The notes under the pieces were generated by a model. The model did no database searches. It saw nothing but the letters and a program-made list of their open reading frames with translations, and was not told the origin of the DNA. Shown in pieces: positions 53,827-61,978 of a stretch of DNA of 64,000 bases (position 1 is the stretch's first letter; each line of letters opens with the position of its first letter). The stretch is from positions 3,353,501 to 3,417,500 of the forward strand of contig NZ_CP077095.1 of the NCBI RefSeq assembly GCF_014268885.2, in the 5' to 3' direction. The position numbers and the translations under genes are program-made. Source of the DNA: Pseudomonas xantholysinigenes (GTDB taxonomy: Bacteria > Pseudomonadota > Gammaproteobacteria > Pseudomonadales > Pseudomonadaceae).

Positions 53827-54204
53827 GTGCAGCGCCAGGAAGGCTTTACCTTGATCGAAGTGCTGGTGGCGCTGACCATCGTCGCCGTGGCCATGGCCGC
53901 CGCCGTGCGCGCCACCGGGCTGATGACCCAGGGCAATGGCCTGCTGCGCGACAAGGCGCTGGCCTTGCTGGCGGCCCAGGGGCGGTTGGCCGAGTTGCGC
54001 CTGGAGGCCAGCGCCAAACCCGGCGTCAGGCAGTTCGAATGTGATCAAGGGCGCCTGCGCCTGCGCTGCGAGCAGCGCATCGCCCAGACGCAGGGTGGGC
54101 TGCTGGAGGTGTCGCTACAGGTGTTCGATCGCCAGCGCGAAGGGCCGGCGCTGGCGCGGTTGCAGACATTGATTGCCGTGGGGTTGCCGGGTATCCGGCG
54201 ATAG
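53827..54204 (+). CDS. gspI: Type II secretion minor pseudopilin GspI, on the opposite strand
   Basis: A 125-residue pseudopilin. The leader VQRQEG is followed by FTLIEVLVALTIVAVAMAAAV, the prepilin-peptidase site and helix of GspI; the rest of the length and the conserved LRLRCEQR strand fit GspI. No ATG lies in frame near the leader, so the start is taken as GTG at 53827, with GGAG at 53811; a TTG at 53809 is possible. It points away from gspG, 147 bp apart, so it needs its own promoter. Confidence 0.82.
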   Translation: MQRQEGFTLIEVLVALTIVAVAMAAAVRATGLMTQGNGLLRDKALALLAAQGRLAELRLEASAKPGVRQFECDQGRLRLRCEQRIAQTQGGLLEVSLQVFDRQREGPALARLQTLIAVGLPGIRR

Positions 54205-54241
54205 TCTTGCAGCACCCCCTGCAAAGCCCCGGTGCACGGAT

Positions 54242-55234
54242 TCAGGATGGCGCCGACACCCGCTCATCTTCCTCCACCCGAGCCGCATAGCGCTGCGCCA
54301 GCACCGCGCAGACCATCAGCTGGATCTGGTGGAACAGCATCAATGGTAGGATCATCGCGCCGATGCCACCACCGACGAACAGCACCTGGGCCATCGGCAC
54401 GCCGGTGGCCAGGCTCTTCTTGGAGCCGGCGAACAGGATGGTGATGCGGTCCTCGACATTGAAGCCAAGCACGCGCCCGAGCAAGCGCGTGCCCAGCAGC
54501 ACCACTGTGAGCAAGATCCCGCACACGGCGAACAACCCGGCCAGGTGCTGCGCCGACACGGTGTGCCACAGGCCGGTCACCACCGCCTCGCTGAACGCGG
54601 TGTACACCACCAGCAGGATCGAGCCCTGGTCCACGACCTTGAGCCAGCGCGCATTGCGCTTGACCCAGGCGCCGATCCAGCGGCGGGCGAGCTGCCCGGC
54701 GACGAAGGGCACCAGCAGTTGCAGGGTGATCTTGAGCACCGCGTCCAACCCCGAACCCGTGTCGCCAGAGGCGCCCAGCAACAGCATCACCAACAGCGGC
54801 GTGAGGAAGATCCCCAGCAGGCTCGAAGCGGCCGCGCTGCAGATCGCCGCCGGCACGTTGCCGCGCGCCAACGAGGTGAAGGCGATGGCCGACTGCACCG
54901 TGGCCGGCAAGGCGCACAGGTAGAGCACGCCCAGATACAGCTCGTTGCCCACCAGCGGCACGAACAGCGGCTTGAATGCCAGGCCCAGCAACGGGAACAG
55001 CACGAAGGTGCAGGCAAATACCAGCAGGTGCAGGCGCCAATGGCCAGCGCCGGCGATGATCGCCTCGCGCGACAACTTGGCGCCATGCAGGAAGAACAGC
55101 AGGCCGATGGCCAGGTTGGTCAACCAGCCGAACAGCACCGCCCCCTCGCCGGAACAGGGCAGCACGGTGGCGATGAACACCACGGCAAGCAGGGCCAGGG
55201 TGAAATTGTCGAACAGCATGCGCAAGTACTTCAT
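54242..55234 (-). CDS. YfeH-like bile acid:sodium symporter family transporter
   Basis: A 330-residue inner-membrane protein resembling E. coli YfeH (SBF-like family, PF13593), with about nine to ten helices. LFFLHGAKLSREAIIAG and SAIAFTSLARGNVPAAICSAAASSLLGIF carry the conserved family motifs, as do ILFAGSKKSLATGVPMA. The ATG at 55234 aligns with the YfeH start (MKYLRMLFDNFTLAL). Substrate unknown. It ends facing gspI. Confidence 0.87.
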   Translation of the reverse strand: MKYLRMLFDNFTLALLAVVFIATVLPCSGEGAVLFGWLTNLAIGLLFFLHGAKLSREAIIAGAGHWRLHLLVFACTFVLFPLLGLAFKPLFVPLVGNELYLGVLYLCALPATVQSAIAFTSLARGNVPAAICSAAASSLLGIFLTPLLVMLLLGASGDTGSGLDAVLKITLQLLVPFVAGQLARRWIGAWVKRNARWLKVVDQGSILLVVYTAFSEAVVTGLWHTVSAQHLAGLFAVCGILLTVVLLGTRLLGRVLGFNVEDRITILFAGSKKSLATGVPMAQVLFVGGGIGAMILPLMLFHQIQLMVCAVLAQRYAARVEEDERVSAPS

Positions 55235-55399
55235 CAGAGGTTCCATCTTGTCTTTATGCAAGCCAGGACGATAAGGTCTGGGTCTTTGCGCCGCTAACGC
55301 CGGAACCCCCGGCAGTGTCGCCCAACGGACACCCCAGCCCTCGCCTGGCGGGACTCAAGTACTGAGCCCCCAAGACTGATGACAAGGAACGCCCCGACC

Positions 55400-56539
55400 A
55401 TGATCCGCTCCACCCCCTGGCTGCTGGCCAGCGCCCTGACCCTCGCCGCGTCGCCGCTGCTGGCCGATGACCTGCAAACCACCGTCGATGGTGTGATCGA
55501 GCCGCTGATGCGCGAGCAACACATCGCCGGCATGGCCGTGGCGATCCATGCCAACGGCCAGTCGCATTACTTCAGCTATGGCTGGGCGAGCAAGGCCGAC
55601 AAGCAGGCCGTGACCCGCGACACGCTGTTCGAGGTCGGCTCGGTGAGCAAGACCTACACCGCCACCCTCGCCGCCCTGGCCAGCGCCGAAGGCAAGCTCG
55701 ACCTCAATGCCCCGGCCAGCCGCTACCAGCCGGCCCTGGCCCAGGCCGCGATCGGCAAGGCCAGCGTGCTGCAACTCGGCGCCTACAGTGGCGATTGCCT
55801 GCCGTTGCAATTTCCGGATGCCGTGCAAACCCCCGAACAGACCCTGGCCTGGTTCCAGCACTGGCAACGCCGCTTCGAGCCCGGCAGCTACCGCTGCTAC
55901 TCGAACCCCAGCCTGGGCCTGTTCGGCGACCTGGCCGCCCGTGCCCAGCAGCGGCCATTCGCCGAGCTGATGACCCAGGGGCTGCTGCCGCGCCTGGGCC
56001 TCAAGCACACTTACCTGGAGGTGCCTGCCAACGCACGCGGCCTGTACGCCCAGGGCTACGACGCCAACGACAAGCCGGTGCGGGTCAACCCGGGCCCCTA
56101 TGCCGACCAGGCCTACGGCATCAAGACCAGCGCCAGCGACCTGCTGCGCTACGTGCAGTTGCAACTGCAGCCGGACACGCTGGACCCGGCCCTGCGCAAA
56201 GCCATCGGCATTACCCAGTCCGGCTATTTCCAGGTCGGCCCGATGACCCAGGGCCTGGGCTGGGAGCGCTACCCATACCCGGTCGCGCTCGACACCCTGC
56301 TCGAATACAACGGCGCCAAGATCATCCGTGGGGAAAACCCGATTCGCGCGCTGCAACCGCCGCTGCCCGCCGAACCCGCCGCCTGGTACAACAAGACCGG
56401 CGCCACCGGTGGCTTTGGCGCCTATGTGGCGTTCGTGCCCGCCAAGCAGATGGGCATCGTGCTGCTGGCCAACCGCAACTACCCCAACGAAGAGCGCGTG
56501 CGCGCCGCACAGCGCATCCTGTCCAGCCTGGAGCAATGA
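55400..56539 (+). CDS. ampC: Class C beta-lactamase
   Basis: A 379-residue serine beta-lactamase with signal peptide (residues 1-22, ending SPLLA). The active-site motifs are S81-V-S-K84, Y167-S-N169 and K332-T-G334. Length and order fit AmpC. No ampR gene is adjacent, so this is not the usual inducible pair. AAGGA lies 12 bases before the ATG at 55400; an ATG at 55379 would put residues in front of the signal peptide. The next gene starts one base after the stop. Confidence 0.92.
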   Translation: MIRSTPWLLASALTLAASPLLADDLQTTVDGVIEPLMREQHIAGMAVAIHANGQSHYFSYGWASKADKQAVTRDTLFEVGSVSKTYTATLAALASAEGKLDLNAPASRYQPALAQAAIGKASVLQLGAYSGDCLPLQFPDAVQTPEQTLAWFQHWQRRFEPGSYRCYSNPSLGLFGDLAARAQQRPFAELMTQGLLPRLGLKHTYLEVPANARGLYAQGYDANDKPVRVNPGPYADQAYGIKTSASDLLRYVQLQLQPDTLDPALRKAIGITQSGYFQVGPMTQGLGWERYPYPVALDTLLEYNGAKIIRGENPIRALQPPLPAEPAAWYNKTGATGGFGAYVAFVPAKQMGIVLLANRNYPNEERVRAAQRILSSLEQ

Positions 56540-56540
56540 C

Positions 56541-57164
56541 ATGCTGAAGATCCTTGGCAAGGCGTCCTCGATCAACGTGCGCAAGGTGCTGTGGACCTGC
56601 GCGGAACTGGACCTTGCGTTCCAGCGCGAAGACTGGGGCAGCGGCTTTCGCGCCACCGACACCCCGGAGTTCCTGGCGTTGAACCCCAACGCCATGGTGC
56701 CGGTGATCGTCGATGGCGACTTCGTGCTGTGGGAGTCCAATACCATCCTGCGCTACCTGGTCAACCAGCATGGCGGGCAGCACCTCTACCCCAGCGCCCC
56801 CCGCGCACGCGCCGCGGTGGACCAGTGGCTGGACTGGCAGGCCACCGACCTCAACGATGCTTGGCGCTACCCGTTCATGTCGTTGGTGCGCCAATCCCCC
56901 GCGCACCAGGACCCCGCCCTGCTGGCTGCCGCCAGCGACCAGTGGACAGCCCGGATGCGCCTGCTCGAACAGCGCCTCCAGGCGACTGGCGCCTATGTCG
57001 CCGGCAGCGATTTCAGCCTGGCCGACGTGGCCATCGGCCTGTCGCTCAACCGTTGGCGGCGCACGCCACTGGAGCATCCGGAACTGCCGGCACTGGAGGC
57101 CTACCATGCGCGACTGCGCCTGCGCCCAGGCTACCTGGAGCACGGCGACAACGGCCTGGCCTGA
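56541..57164 (+). CDS. Glutathione S-transferase family protein
   Basis: A 207-residue GST: N-terminal thioredoxin fold (MLKILGKASSINVRKVLWTC; PNAMVPVIVDGD; ESNTILRYL) and C-terminal helical domain (GSDFSLADVAIGLSLNRWRR). The ATG follows the ampC stop by one base, so the two are co-transcribed. Substrate unknown; the pairing with a beta-lactamase may be accidental. Confidence 0.88.
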   Translation: MLKILGKASSINVRKVLWTCAELDLAFQREDWGSGFRATDTPEFLALNPNAMVPVIVDGDFVLWESNTILRYLVNQHGGQHLYPSAPRARAAVDQWLDWQATDLNDAWRYPFMSLVRQSPAHQDPALLAAASDQWTARMRLLEQRLQATGAYVAGSDFSLADVAIGLSLNRWRRTPLEHPELPALEAYHARLRLRPGYLEHGDNGLA

Positions 57165-57191
57165 CAGAACCCGCTGGATTGTCCGACAAGA

Positions 57192-57217
57192 TGTAGTGAC
57201 AAAAAATAATCACTACA
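57192..57217. promoter_or_regulatory. Perfect palindrome beside a promoter, candidate operator
   Basis: TGTAGTGA and TCACTACA are perfect 8-bp inverted arms around a 10-bp AT-rich spacer, ending six bases before the -35 hexamer of the next promoter. This is where an activator or repressor dimer would bind. Confidence 0.6.
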
Positions 57218-57223
57218 AAACGG

Positions 57224-57253
57224 TTGACGCCCTTCCCGCGCCTTGTGCATGAT
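57224..57253 (+). promoter_or_regulatory. Predicted sigma70 promoter
   Basis: TTGACG (57224-57229), 18 bp, then CATGAT (57248-57253). It is the best -35/-10 pair in the gap. Transcription from here would give a leader of about 210 nt before the small gene at 57472. Confidence 0.55.
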
Positions 57254-57254
57254 G

Positions 57255-57471
57255 AGGCCGTCTCCCCGATCGGGAGCGGTGGCAAGGGTGTTCCAGACGG
57301 CCTGCGCGGTAACGCAGGTCGTCCGTGGAGAGGGAAACTGCCCAGAAGGCAGCGTGAGAAAGCCCCTGTTGCGATGCTGCTGTAGCAGCCTTGGTTAGCG
57401 CGCTACATGGTGTGGCGCCGAATGTGAACTTCAGTCGAACTTCACCAACGAATGAGAGTAATGGGGGCTTT
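57255..57471 (+). other. Structured-looking 5' leader (candidate cis-regulatory RNA)
   Basis: Four stems can be drawn in series. AGGCCGTCT (57255-57263) pairs with AGACGGCCT (57295-57303) and encloses CTCCC/GGGAG. CTGCG/CGCAG is at 57302-57317, CTGCC/GGCAG at 57338-57352, and GCTGC/GCAGC at 57376-57389. No open reading frame of note lies here. It may be a riboswitch-like leader, or an sRNA that reads into the small gene. Confidence 0.5.
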
Positions 57472-57804
57472 ATGATGAACTTGAACAACAATCCAACCAT
57501 CGACCAATTGGCTCAGCTGTTCGCCGCGCGCAAGGACAGCCTCGACGACCACCTGCTGTGGGTCAGCCAAACCGGCGAAGTCCGTCTGGACCGCCTGCCG
57601 CCGAACACGGTCGAAGCCGAATTCGAATCGCACATGCCCAGCATGCGCGCCCGCTTCAAGGTCTACCGCCGTGGCCAGGGCTACGTCGGCAAGAAGGCCG
57701 CCGCCGACACCTCCTTCGTCGGCCGCGTGCTCCAGACCCTGCAACAAGAATGGCCTACCGCCCGTGAGCGGCAGGCAATCAAGGTGATCGATACGCTGAA
57801 CTGA
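57472..57804 (+). CDS. Conserved small protein of unknown function
   Basis: A 110-residue soluble protein with no signal or membrane segment. The N-terminal half is acidic (QLFAARKDSLDDHLLWV), the middle basic (MRARFKVYRRGQGYVGKKAA), ending KVIDTL. Two ATGs in a row (57472, 57475) are candidates; GGGGG lies just before. I do not recognise the family. Its long structured leader and strong terminator indicate a tightly regulated single-gene transcript. Confidence 0.75.
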   Translation: MMNLNNNPTIDQLAQLFAARKDSLDDHLLWVSQTGEVRLDRLPPNTVEAEFESHMPSMRARFKVYRRGQGYVGKKAAADTSFVGRVLQTLQQEWPTARERQAIKVIDTLN

Positions 57805-57835
57805 GCCCGCCTCAGCCAGACAGGCACCGCTTTTG

Positions 57836-57864
57836 AGCCCGGCCCTACAAAGGCCGGGCTTTTT
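57836..57864 (+). terminator. Rho-independent terminator after the small gene
   Basis: AGCCCGGCC and GGCCGGGCT form a perfect 9-bp stem around CTACAAA, followed by TTTTT. It begins 31 bp after the stop codon. Confidence 0.93.
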
Positions 57865-57942
57865 CATGGGCGGATTTTTCCCCACGGACGGCGCATCGCG
57901 GGCACGCCTCGCGTAGCCGGCGAACCCGGCAGCGCGCCACAC

Positions 57943-58248
57943 TCAGGCCCGCAGACGCGGTACCGCCTCCCCAGGCAGCGGCAAGGCGCCCGTGGCCATC
58001 GCCCGGGCGCGGTCGACACCCCAGACCAACGCCCGGGTCATGGTTTCGCCGGGGCGCGCGGGGTAGTACTCCTCGAGCAAGGCCTTGCCGCCCTGGGCAT
58101 ACACGCCCACAAACAACTGCGTGGCCCCCAGCCGGGAAAGCCGCACCTGCACATCGATGCTGGTGCCGTCGCTCAACTCCTCGTCATGGCTGCGGCTGTG
58201 CAACTGCGCATCGGCCCACTGCCAGTAGGTCTCTTCCCTGATTCGCAT
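57943..58248 (-). CDS. Small conserved protein of unknown function
   Basis: A 101-residue soluble protein (MRIREETYWQWADAQLHSRS start; GVYAQGGKALLEEYYPARPGETM in the middle). No signal or membrane segment. The ATG at 58248 is used; an in-frame TTG lies nine bases upstream. I do not recognise the family. It is convergent with the 110-residue protein gene, with the terminator between them. Confidence 0.65.
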   Translation of the reverse strand: MRIREETYWQWADAQLHSRSHDEELSDGTSIDVQVRLSRLGATQLFVGVYAQGGKALLEEYYPARPGETMTRALVWGVDRARAMATGALPLPGEAVPRLRA

Positions 58249-58390
58249 TGAAGTCAATACTCCGAGTCTGAAATGCCGCGCAAGAAAAGCACAGTCGCAG
58301 GCCCCCGGCGAGGGTGCCGCGCCGATACCATGAGCAGGATCAAGAAATGCGGGGAAAAGCGCGCCGTTGGGCGGCTAGCCTGAATGCAAT

Positions 58391-58455
58391 CGCGGGGCGG
58401 GCCCGCCCCCACAGGCCGCCGTGTGGCGGCTGTGGGGCGGATCCGCCCCGCGATG
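58391..58455. repeat. Large GC-rich palindrome
   Basis: TCGCGGGGCGGGCCCGCCCC then GGCCGCCGTGTGGCGGC and GGGGCGGATCCGCCCCGCGA can fold into one long stem. It is a REP-like element in the gap between two small genes. Confidence 0.7.
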
Positions 58456-58470
58456 AAGATTAAGGTCGGC

Positions 58471-58659
58471 TCACTTTTTCGAAGGCACCCGCGGCATGAA
58501 CCGCCCCTTCTTGGCCCGCTGCAGATGGGCCGGCTGCAATTGCGCCGACTCGTCCAGGGTCATGTTGGCAAAGCCCAGGCGCAAGGCCGCTTGGCCGCAA
58601 CGCACCTGGCTGTTGATCGGAAACGCATCGTTCAGGTCTTCGAAATAGGATTCGCTCAT
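58471..58659 (-). CDS. Small hypothetical protein (62 residues)
   Basis: A short protein starting MSESYFEDLNDAFPIN and ending with a basic tail (RAKKGRFMPRVPSKK). GGGAGACAGGG lies just before the ATG, which supports translation. No family recognised. Confidence 0.6.
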   Translation of the reverse strand: MSESYFEDLNDAFPINSQVRCGQAALRLGFANMTLDESAQLQPAHLQRAKKGRFMPRVPSKK

Positions 58660-58797
58660 GCCCTGTCTCCCTCCAATGGCGACCGTGCCGGCAAGCAATG
58701 CGCTTGCCTAGTGAAGCGGCGGTCCGTTGAAGTGAGACTAGCCGGTCATTTGCAGACTAGCCGGACAAAACAACCATGGCCGACCAATGGCATCCGC

Positions 58798-59118
58798 TTA
58801 CTTCAGGCGCACCGCCGTGCCGGTAGCGAACACCACGACCATGCCCCCTTGCACCGACGGCATGCTGATCTCGAAGTCCACGCCCAGCACGGCATCGGCT
58901 TGCAACTGCCGTGCCCGGGCCATGAGTTCCTCGGTGGCCTGCTCGCGGGCCAGCTTCAACGCGCTTTCCAGGGTCTGCGAGCGGCCGCCGAAGAAGTCGC
59001 GAAAACGTGCGAAGAAATCGCGCACGAAGTTGATCCCCTGCACCGATTCGGCGCTGACCACGCCGAGGTACTCGGCGACAGGGCGGCCTTCGAGCTGGCT
59101 GGTGGTGCTGATGATCAT
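58798..59118 (-). CDS. YbjQ/UPF0145 family protein
   Basis: A 106-residue protein of the YbjQ (DUF74) family, of putative heavy-metal-binding role: MIISTTSQLEGRPVAEYLGV and AREQATEELMARARQLQADAVLGVDFE are the family blocks. AGGAG lies before the ATG. It faces the MFS gene at 59253 with 134 bp between. Confidence 0.88.
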   Translation of the reverse strand: MIISTTSQLEGRPVAEYLGVVSAESVQGINFVRDFFARFRDFFGGRSQTLESALKLAREQATEELMARARQLQADAVLGVDFEISMPSVQGGMVVVFATGTAVRLK

Positions 59119-59252
59119 GGGGTGGTACTCCTGAAACGAACAAAAGAGGCGATCCTAGCAAATTCATCCGCCGGGTAATTACACAAGTTCTTGCTTGAAT
59201 ATTACTGATCCGCCTCCTAGACTCCCTGCGCAGGATCACGCAAGGAGCCTTC

Positions 59253-60686
59253 ATGACCGCCCTCCCCGAACAACCGCCGGCGCGCTGGAGCGAACTGCTC
59301 AGCGGCGGCAATACCCTGCGCTCGATCGCCCTGGCCGGTGGCGTGGCCCTGCATGCCATCAATGTGTATATCGTCACCACGCTGCTACCCACGGTGATCG
59401 ACGAAATCGGCGGGCTGGCCTTCTATGCCTGGAACACCACGCTGTTCGTGGTAGCCTCGATCATCGGCTCCACGCTGTCCACGCGCCTGCTAGCCCGGGT
59501 CGGCCCACGCGTCGCCTACCTGCTGGCGCTGCTGGTGTTCGCCGCAGGCTCGATACTCTGTGCCCAGGCCAGCAGCATGCCGATGCTGCTGGTGGGACGC
59601 AGCGTGCAGGGCCTGGGCGGCGGCATCCTGTTCGCCCTCAGCTATGCCTTGATCCACCTGGTGTTCGAACAGCGCCTGTGGCCGCGGGCCATGGCCTTGG
59701 TCTCGGCCATGTGGGGCGTGGCCACCCTCTGCGGCCCGGCCGTGGGCGGCGTATTCGCCGAAGGGGGGCACTGGCGCTGGGCCTTCTGGTCGTTGCTACC
59801 GGTCACGGCGCTGCTGGCGCTGATCGTCTGCCTGCGCCTGCCCGGGCGCCAGGCGCGGGACGACAACGGGGCGCGCCCGGCCTATGGGCTGATTGCCTGC
59901 CTGGTCGCCTCGGTACTGGCAATCTGCGCGGCAAGCCTGTCCGAAGTGCTCTGGATCAACCTGGCCGGCATAGTCACCGGCCTGGCGATCGCCGCACTGA
60001 TCGCCCGCCTCGACCCACGCGCCCACCATCACCTGCTGCCCAGCGGCGCCTACAGCCTGGGGCAACCGATGGGCGCGCTGTTCGCCATCATGTGCCTGCT
60101 GGTGGCGGCCATCACCACCGAGATCTACGTCCCCTATTTCCTTCAGCGCATCCATGGTTTCGGCCCACTGGCGGCCGGCTACCTGACCGCGGTGATGGCC
60201 GCCGGCTGGACGCTCGGCGCCCTGACCAGCGCCGGGCGCGACCGCAATGGCGGTGCCCGGCAGATCCGCCTTGGCCCGCTGGTGGTGACCGTGGCGCTGT
60301 TGGCCCTGGCATTGCTCACACCGCAACCGGCCTGGCTGGCCCAAGCCCCCGGCCTGGCGTTGTATGCCGTGGCCCTGGCCGGTGTCGGCCTGGGCATCGG
60401 CCTGGGCTGGCCGCACCTGCTCACCCGGGTGTTGCAAGCCGCGCGCCCCGGCGAGGAAAACCTCGCCTCGGCATCGATCACCACCGTGCAGCTCTACGCC
60501 ACCGCCCTGGCCGCCGCCTTGGCCGGATTGGTCAGCAACAGCGCCGGATTGGTCGAGCCAGGTGGCGTCGACGGCGCGCGCCAGGCCGCGGCCTGGCTGT
60601 TCGCCCTGTTCGCCTGCGCGCCGTTGCTGGCGATTCCCCTGGCCCTGCGCATCACTCGCCCTTCAGCCCGCAAGGAACAGCCATGA
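59253..60686 (+). CDS. MFS transporter, DHA2-like (14 helices)
   Basis: A 477-residue drug:proton-antiporter-type transporter. Residues 27-45 (AGGVALHAINVYIVTTLLP) begin helix 1; GRSVQGLGGGILFALSYAL near 115 and AVGGVFAEGGHWRWAFW near 158 carry the DHA2 signature. AAGGAG precedes the ATG. Its stop overlaps the methyltransferase start (ATGA). An efflux role for the product of the local enzymes is inference. Confidence 0.87.
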   Translation: MTALPEQPPARWSELLSGGNTLRSIALAGGVALHAINVYIVTTLLPTVIDEIGGLAFYAWNTTLFVVASIIGSTLSTRLLARVGPRVAYLLALLVFAAGSILCAQASSMPMLLVGRSVQGLGGGILFALSYALIHLVFEQRLWPRAMALVSAMWGVATLCGPAVGGVFAEGGHWRWAFWSLLPVTALLALIVCLRLPGRQARDDNGARPAYGLIACLVASVLAICAASLSEVLWINLAGIVTGLAIAALIARLDPRAHHHLLPSGAYSLGQPMGALFAIMCLLVAAITTEIYVPYFLQRIHGFGPLAAGYLTAVMAAGWTLGALTSAGRDRNGGARQIRLGPLVVTVALLALALLTPQPAWLAQAPGLALYAVALAGVGLGIGLGWPHLLTRVLQAARPGEENLASASITTVQLYATALAAALAGLVSNSAGLVEPGGVDGARQAAAWLFALFACAPLLAIPLALRITRPSARKEQP

Positions 60687-61423
60687 AAGAATCGAAGGAA
60701 GTCTACGAGCGCATCAGCGATCAATTCGAAGACTTCACCAGCCATGCCAGCCAGCGTGGCGTCGAGGTCGATACCGTCCGCTACATGGTCCACGACTTGC
60801 TCGGCGGCGTGGTCGGCAACCAGGTCCTCGACCTGGCCTGCGGCCACGGTTTTTTCAGTCGCAGGCTCAAGGACTGGGGCGCGGCGCGGGTGCATGGCGT
60901 GGATATCTCGCCCAGCATGATCCACCAGGCTCGCCAGGCCAACGACGGCATCGCCTATGAAGTGCGCGACGTCGCGCAGATGGGCGAGATCGGCCAGTTC
61001 GACAAGGTCACCGCCGCCTGGCTGTTCAACTATGCCGGTAGCGTCGAGGAACTGCGGCGCATGTTCCAGTCCGTCGCGCTCAACCTCAAGCCCGACGGGC
61101 AACTGATCGCCTACACCGCCAACCCCACGTTCGACCTGGCCCGGGGCAATTTCACCGAATACGGCATCCGCGTCATGGACGAGCAGCCGGTGGAAGGAGG
61201 TTTTCGTTGCCAGGGCCAGTTCATGAGCACACCGCCCGCGGACTTCACCTACTACCGCTGGCACAAGTCGGTGTACGAACAGGCCGCCCACGACGCGGGC
61301 CTGCGCAACGTACGCTGGATCGCCCCGCTGATCAGCGGGATTCGCAAGAAGGCACACCCAGCGGGGTATTGGGACCTGTTCGAGCAAAACAGCCTGCAAA
61401 TCGGCCTGATCTGCAGCCGCTGA
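60683..61423 (+). CDS. Class I SAM-dependent methyltransferase
   Basis: A 246-residue methyltransferase: motif I is LDLACGHGFFSRRL near residue 49, followed by VDISPSMIHQAR, VRDVAQMGE and FDKVTAAWLFNYA. It is translationally coupled to the MFS gene. The overall type resembles small-molecule N- or O-methyltransferases of antibiotic pathways; the substrate is unknown. AAGGAAC lies before the ATG. Confidence 0.88.
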   Translation: MKESKEVYERISDQFEDFTSHASQRGVEVDTVRYMVHDLLGGVVGNQVLDLACGHGFFSRRLKDWGAARVHGVDISPSMIHQARQANDGIAYEVRDVAQMGEIGQFDKVTAAWLFNYAGSVEELRRMFQSVALNLKPDGQLIAYTANPTFDLARGNFTEYGIRVMDEQPVEGGFRCQGQFMSTPPADFTYYRWHKSVYEQAAHDAGLRNVRWIAPLISGIRKKAHPAGYWDLFEQNSLQIGLICSR

Positions 61424-61450
61424 GTCGAATAATGCCGCCTGCGGGCAGGT

Positions 61451-61978
61451 TCACAGGCTGCGCGCCAACAACTGGCCTGGCCAGCCTTCGACCTCGAAGG
61501 TGCTGACGCGCGCATAGCCGCAGGATTCATAGAAACGTACCAACGCGCCCGAGCCGCCAGCGTAGCAATCGACACGCAGGCGTCCGACACCTGCCATCCT
61601 GGCTTGTTCATCGGCGAACGCCATCAAGTGCTTGCCAACGCCTCGCGCGGCGGGATCGCGTGAGGCAACCAGCAACCGCACATAGATTTCCGCTTCCGTC
61701 GCAGGCGGCACGTAGGGCATGGCCTCGCCCAGCACCAAGGCCGCGCGAAGGGCACCCGCCGGCGTCTGCACGACCCAGGCACCCGGCAGCGCACACGCCT
61801 CGGTCACCCGCTCGATGCGCCGTGGCTGGGTCGACCAGGGCTCTGTTCCCCACTGCCCAGGGTTGCCCATTTCACGGAACCAGGCGATGACTTCATCGAA
61901 CAGGCCCAGTAGCGCTGGCGCATCCGCCTCGCTGGCACGGCGCAGGACCAGGCCATCCATTGGCCAGGCGCCCATCAT
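61451..61978 (-). CDS. GNAT-family N-acetyltransferase
   Basis: A 175-residue GNAT: ASEADAPALLGLFDEV begins it, and ASRDPAARGVGKHLMAFAD near residue 112 is the acetyl-CoA motif. FYESCGYARV near 153 is the usual final strand. The start ATG at 61978 overlaps the PNPOx stop (ATGA), which is why it is preferred over later ATGs at 61975 and 61960. Convergent with the methyltransferase at 60683. Confidence 0.85.
   Translation of the reverse strand: MMGAWPMDGLVLRRASEADAPALLGLFDEVIAWFREMGNPGQWGTEPWSTQPRRIERVTEACALPGAWVVQTPAGALRAALVLGEAMPYVPPATEAEIYVRLLVASRDPAARGVGKHLMAFADEQARMAGVGRLRVDCYAGGSGALVRFYESCGYARVSTFEVEGWPGQLLARSL

Noticed and set aside
52378..54204. Very long open frame (608 codons) on the plus strand across the type II secretion genes
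   Set aside because: Only the last part, from 53827, has real protein character (GspI). The rest is the antisense of gspK and gspG in high-GC DNA.
59195..61423. Single 742-codon frame that would fuse the MFS region with the methyltransferase
   Set aside because: Before 60683 this frame is a shadow of the MFS gene, which lies in another frame and has its own start and ribosome binding site.
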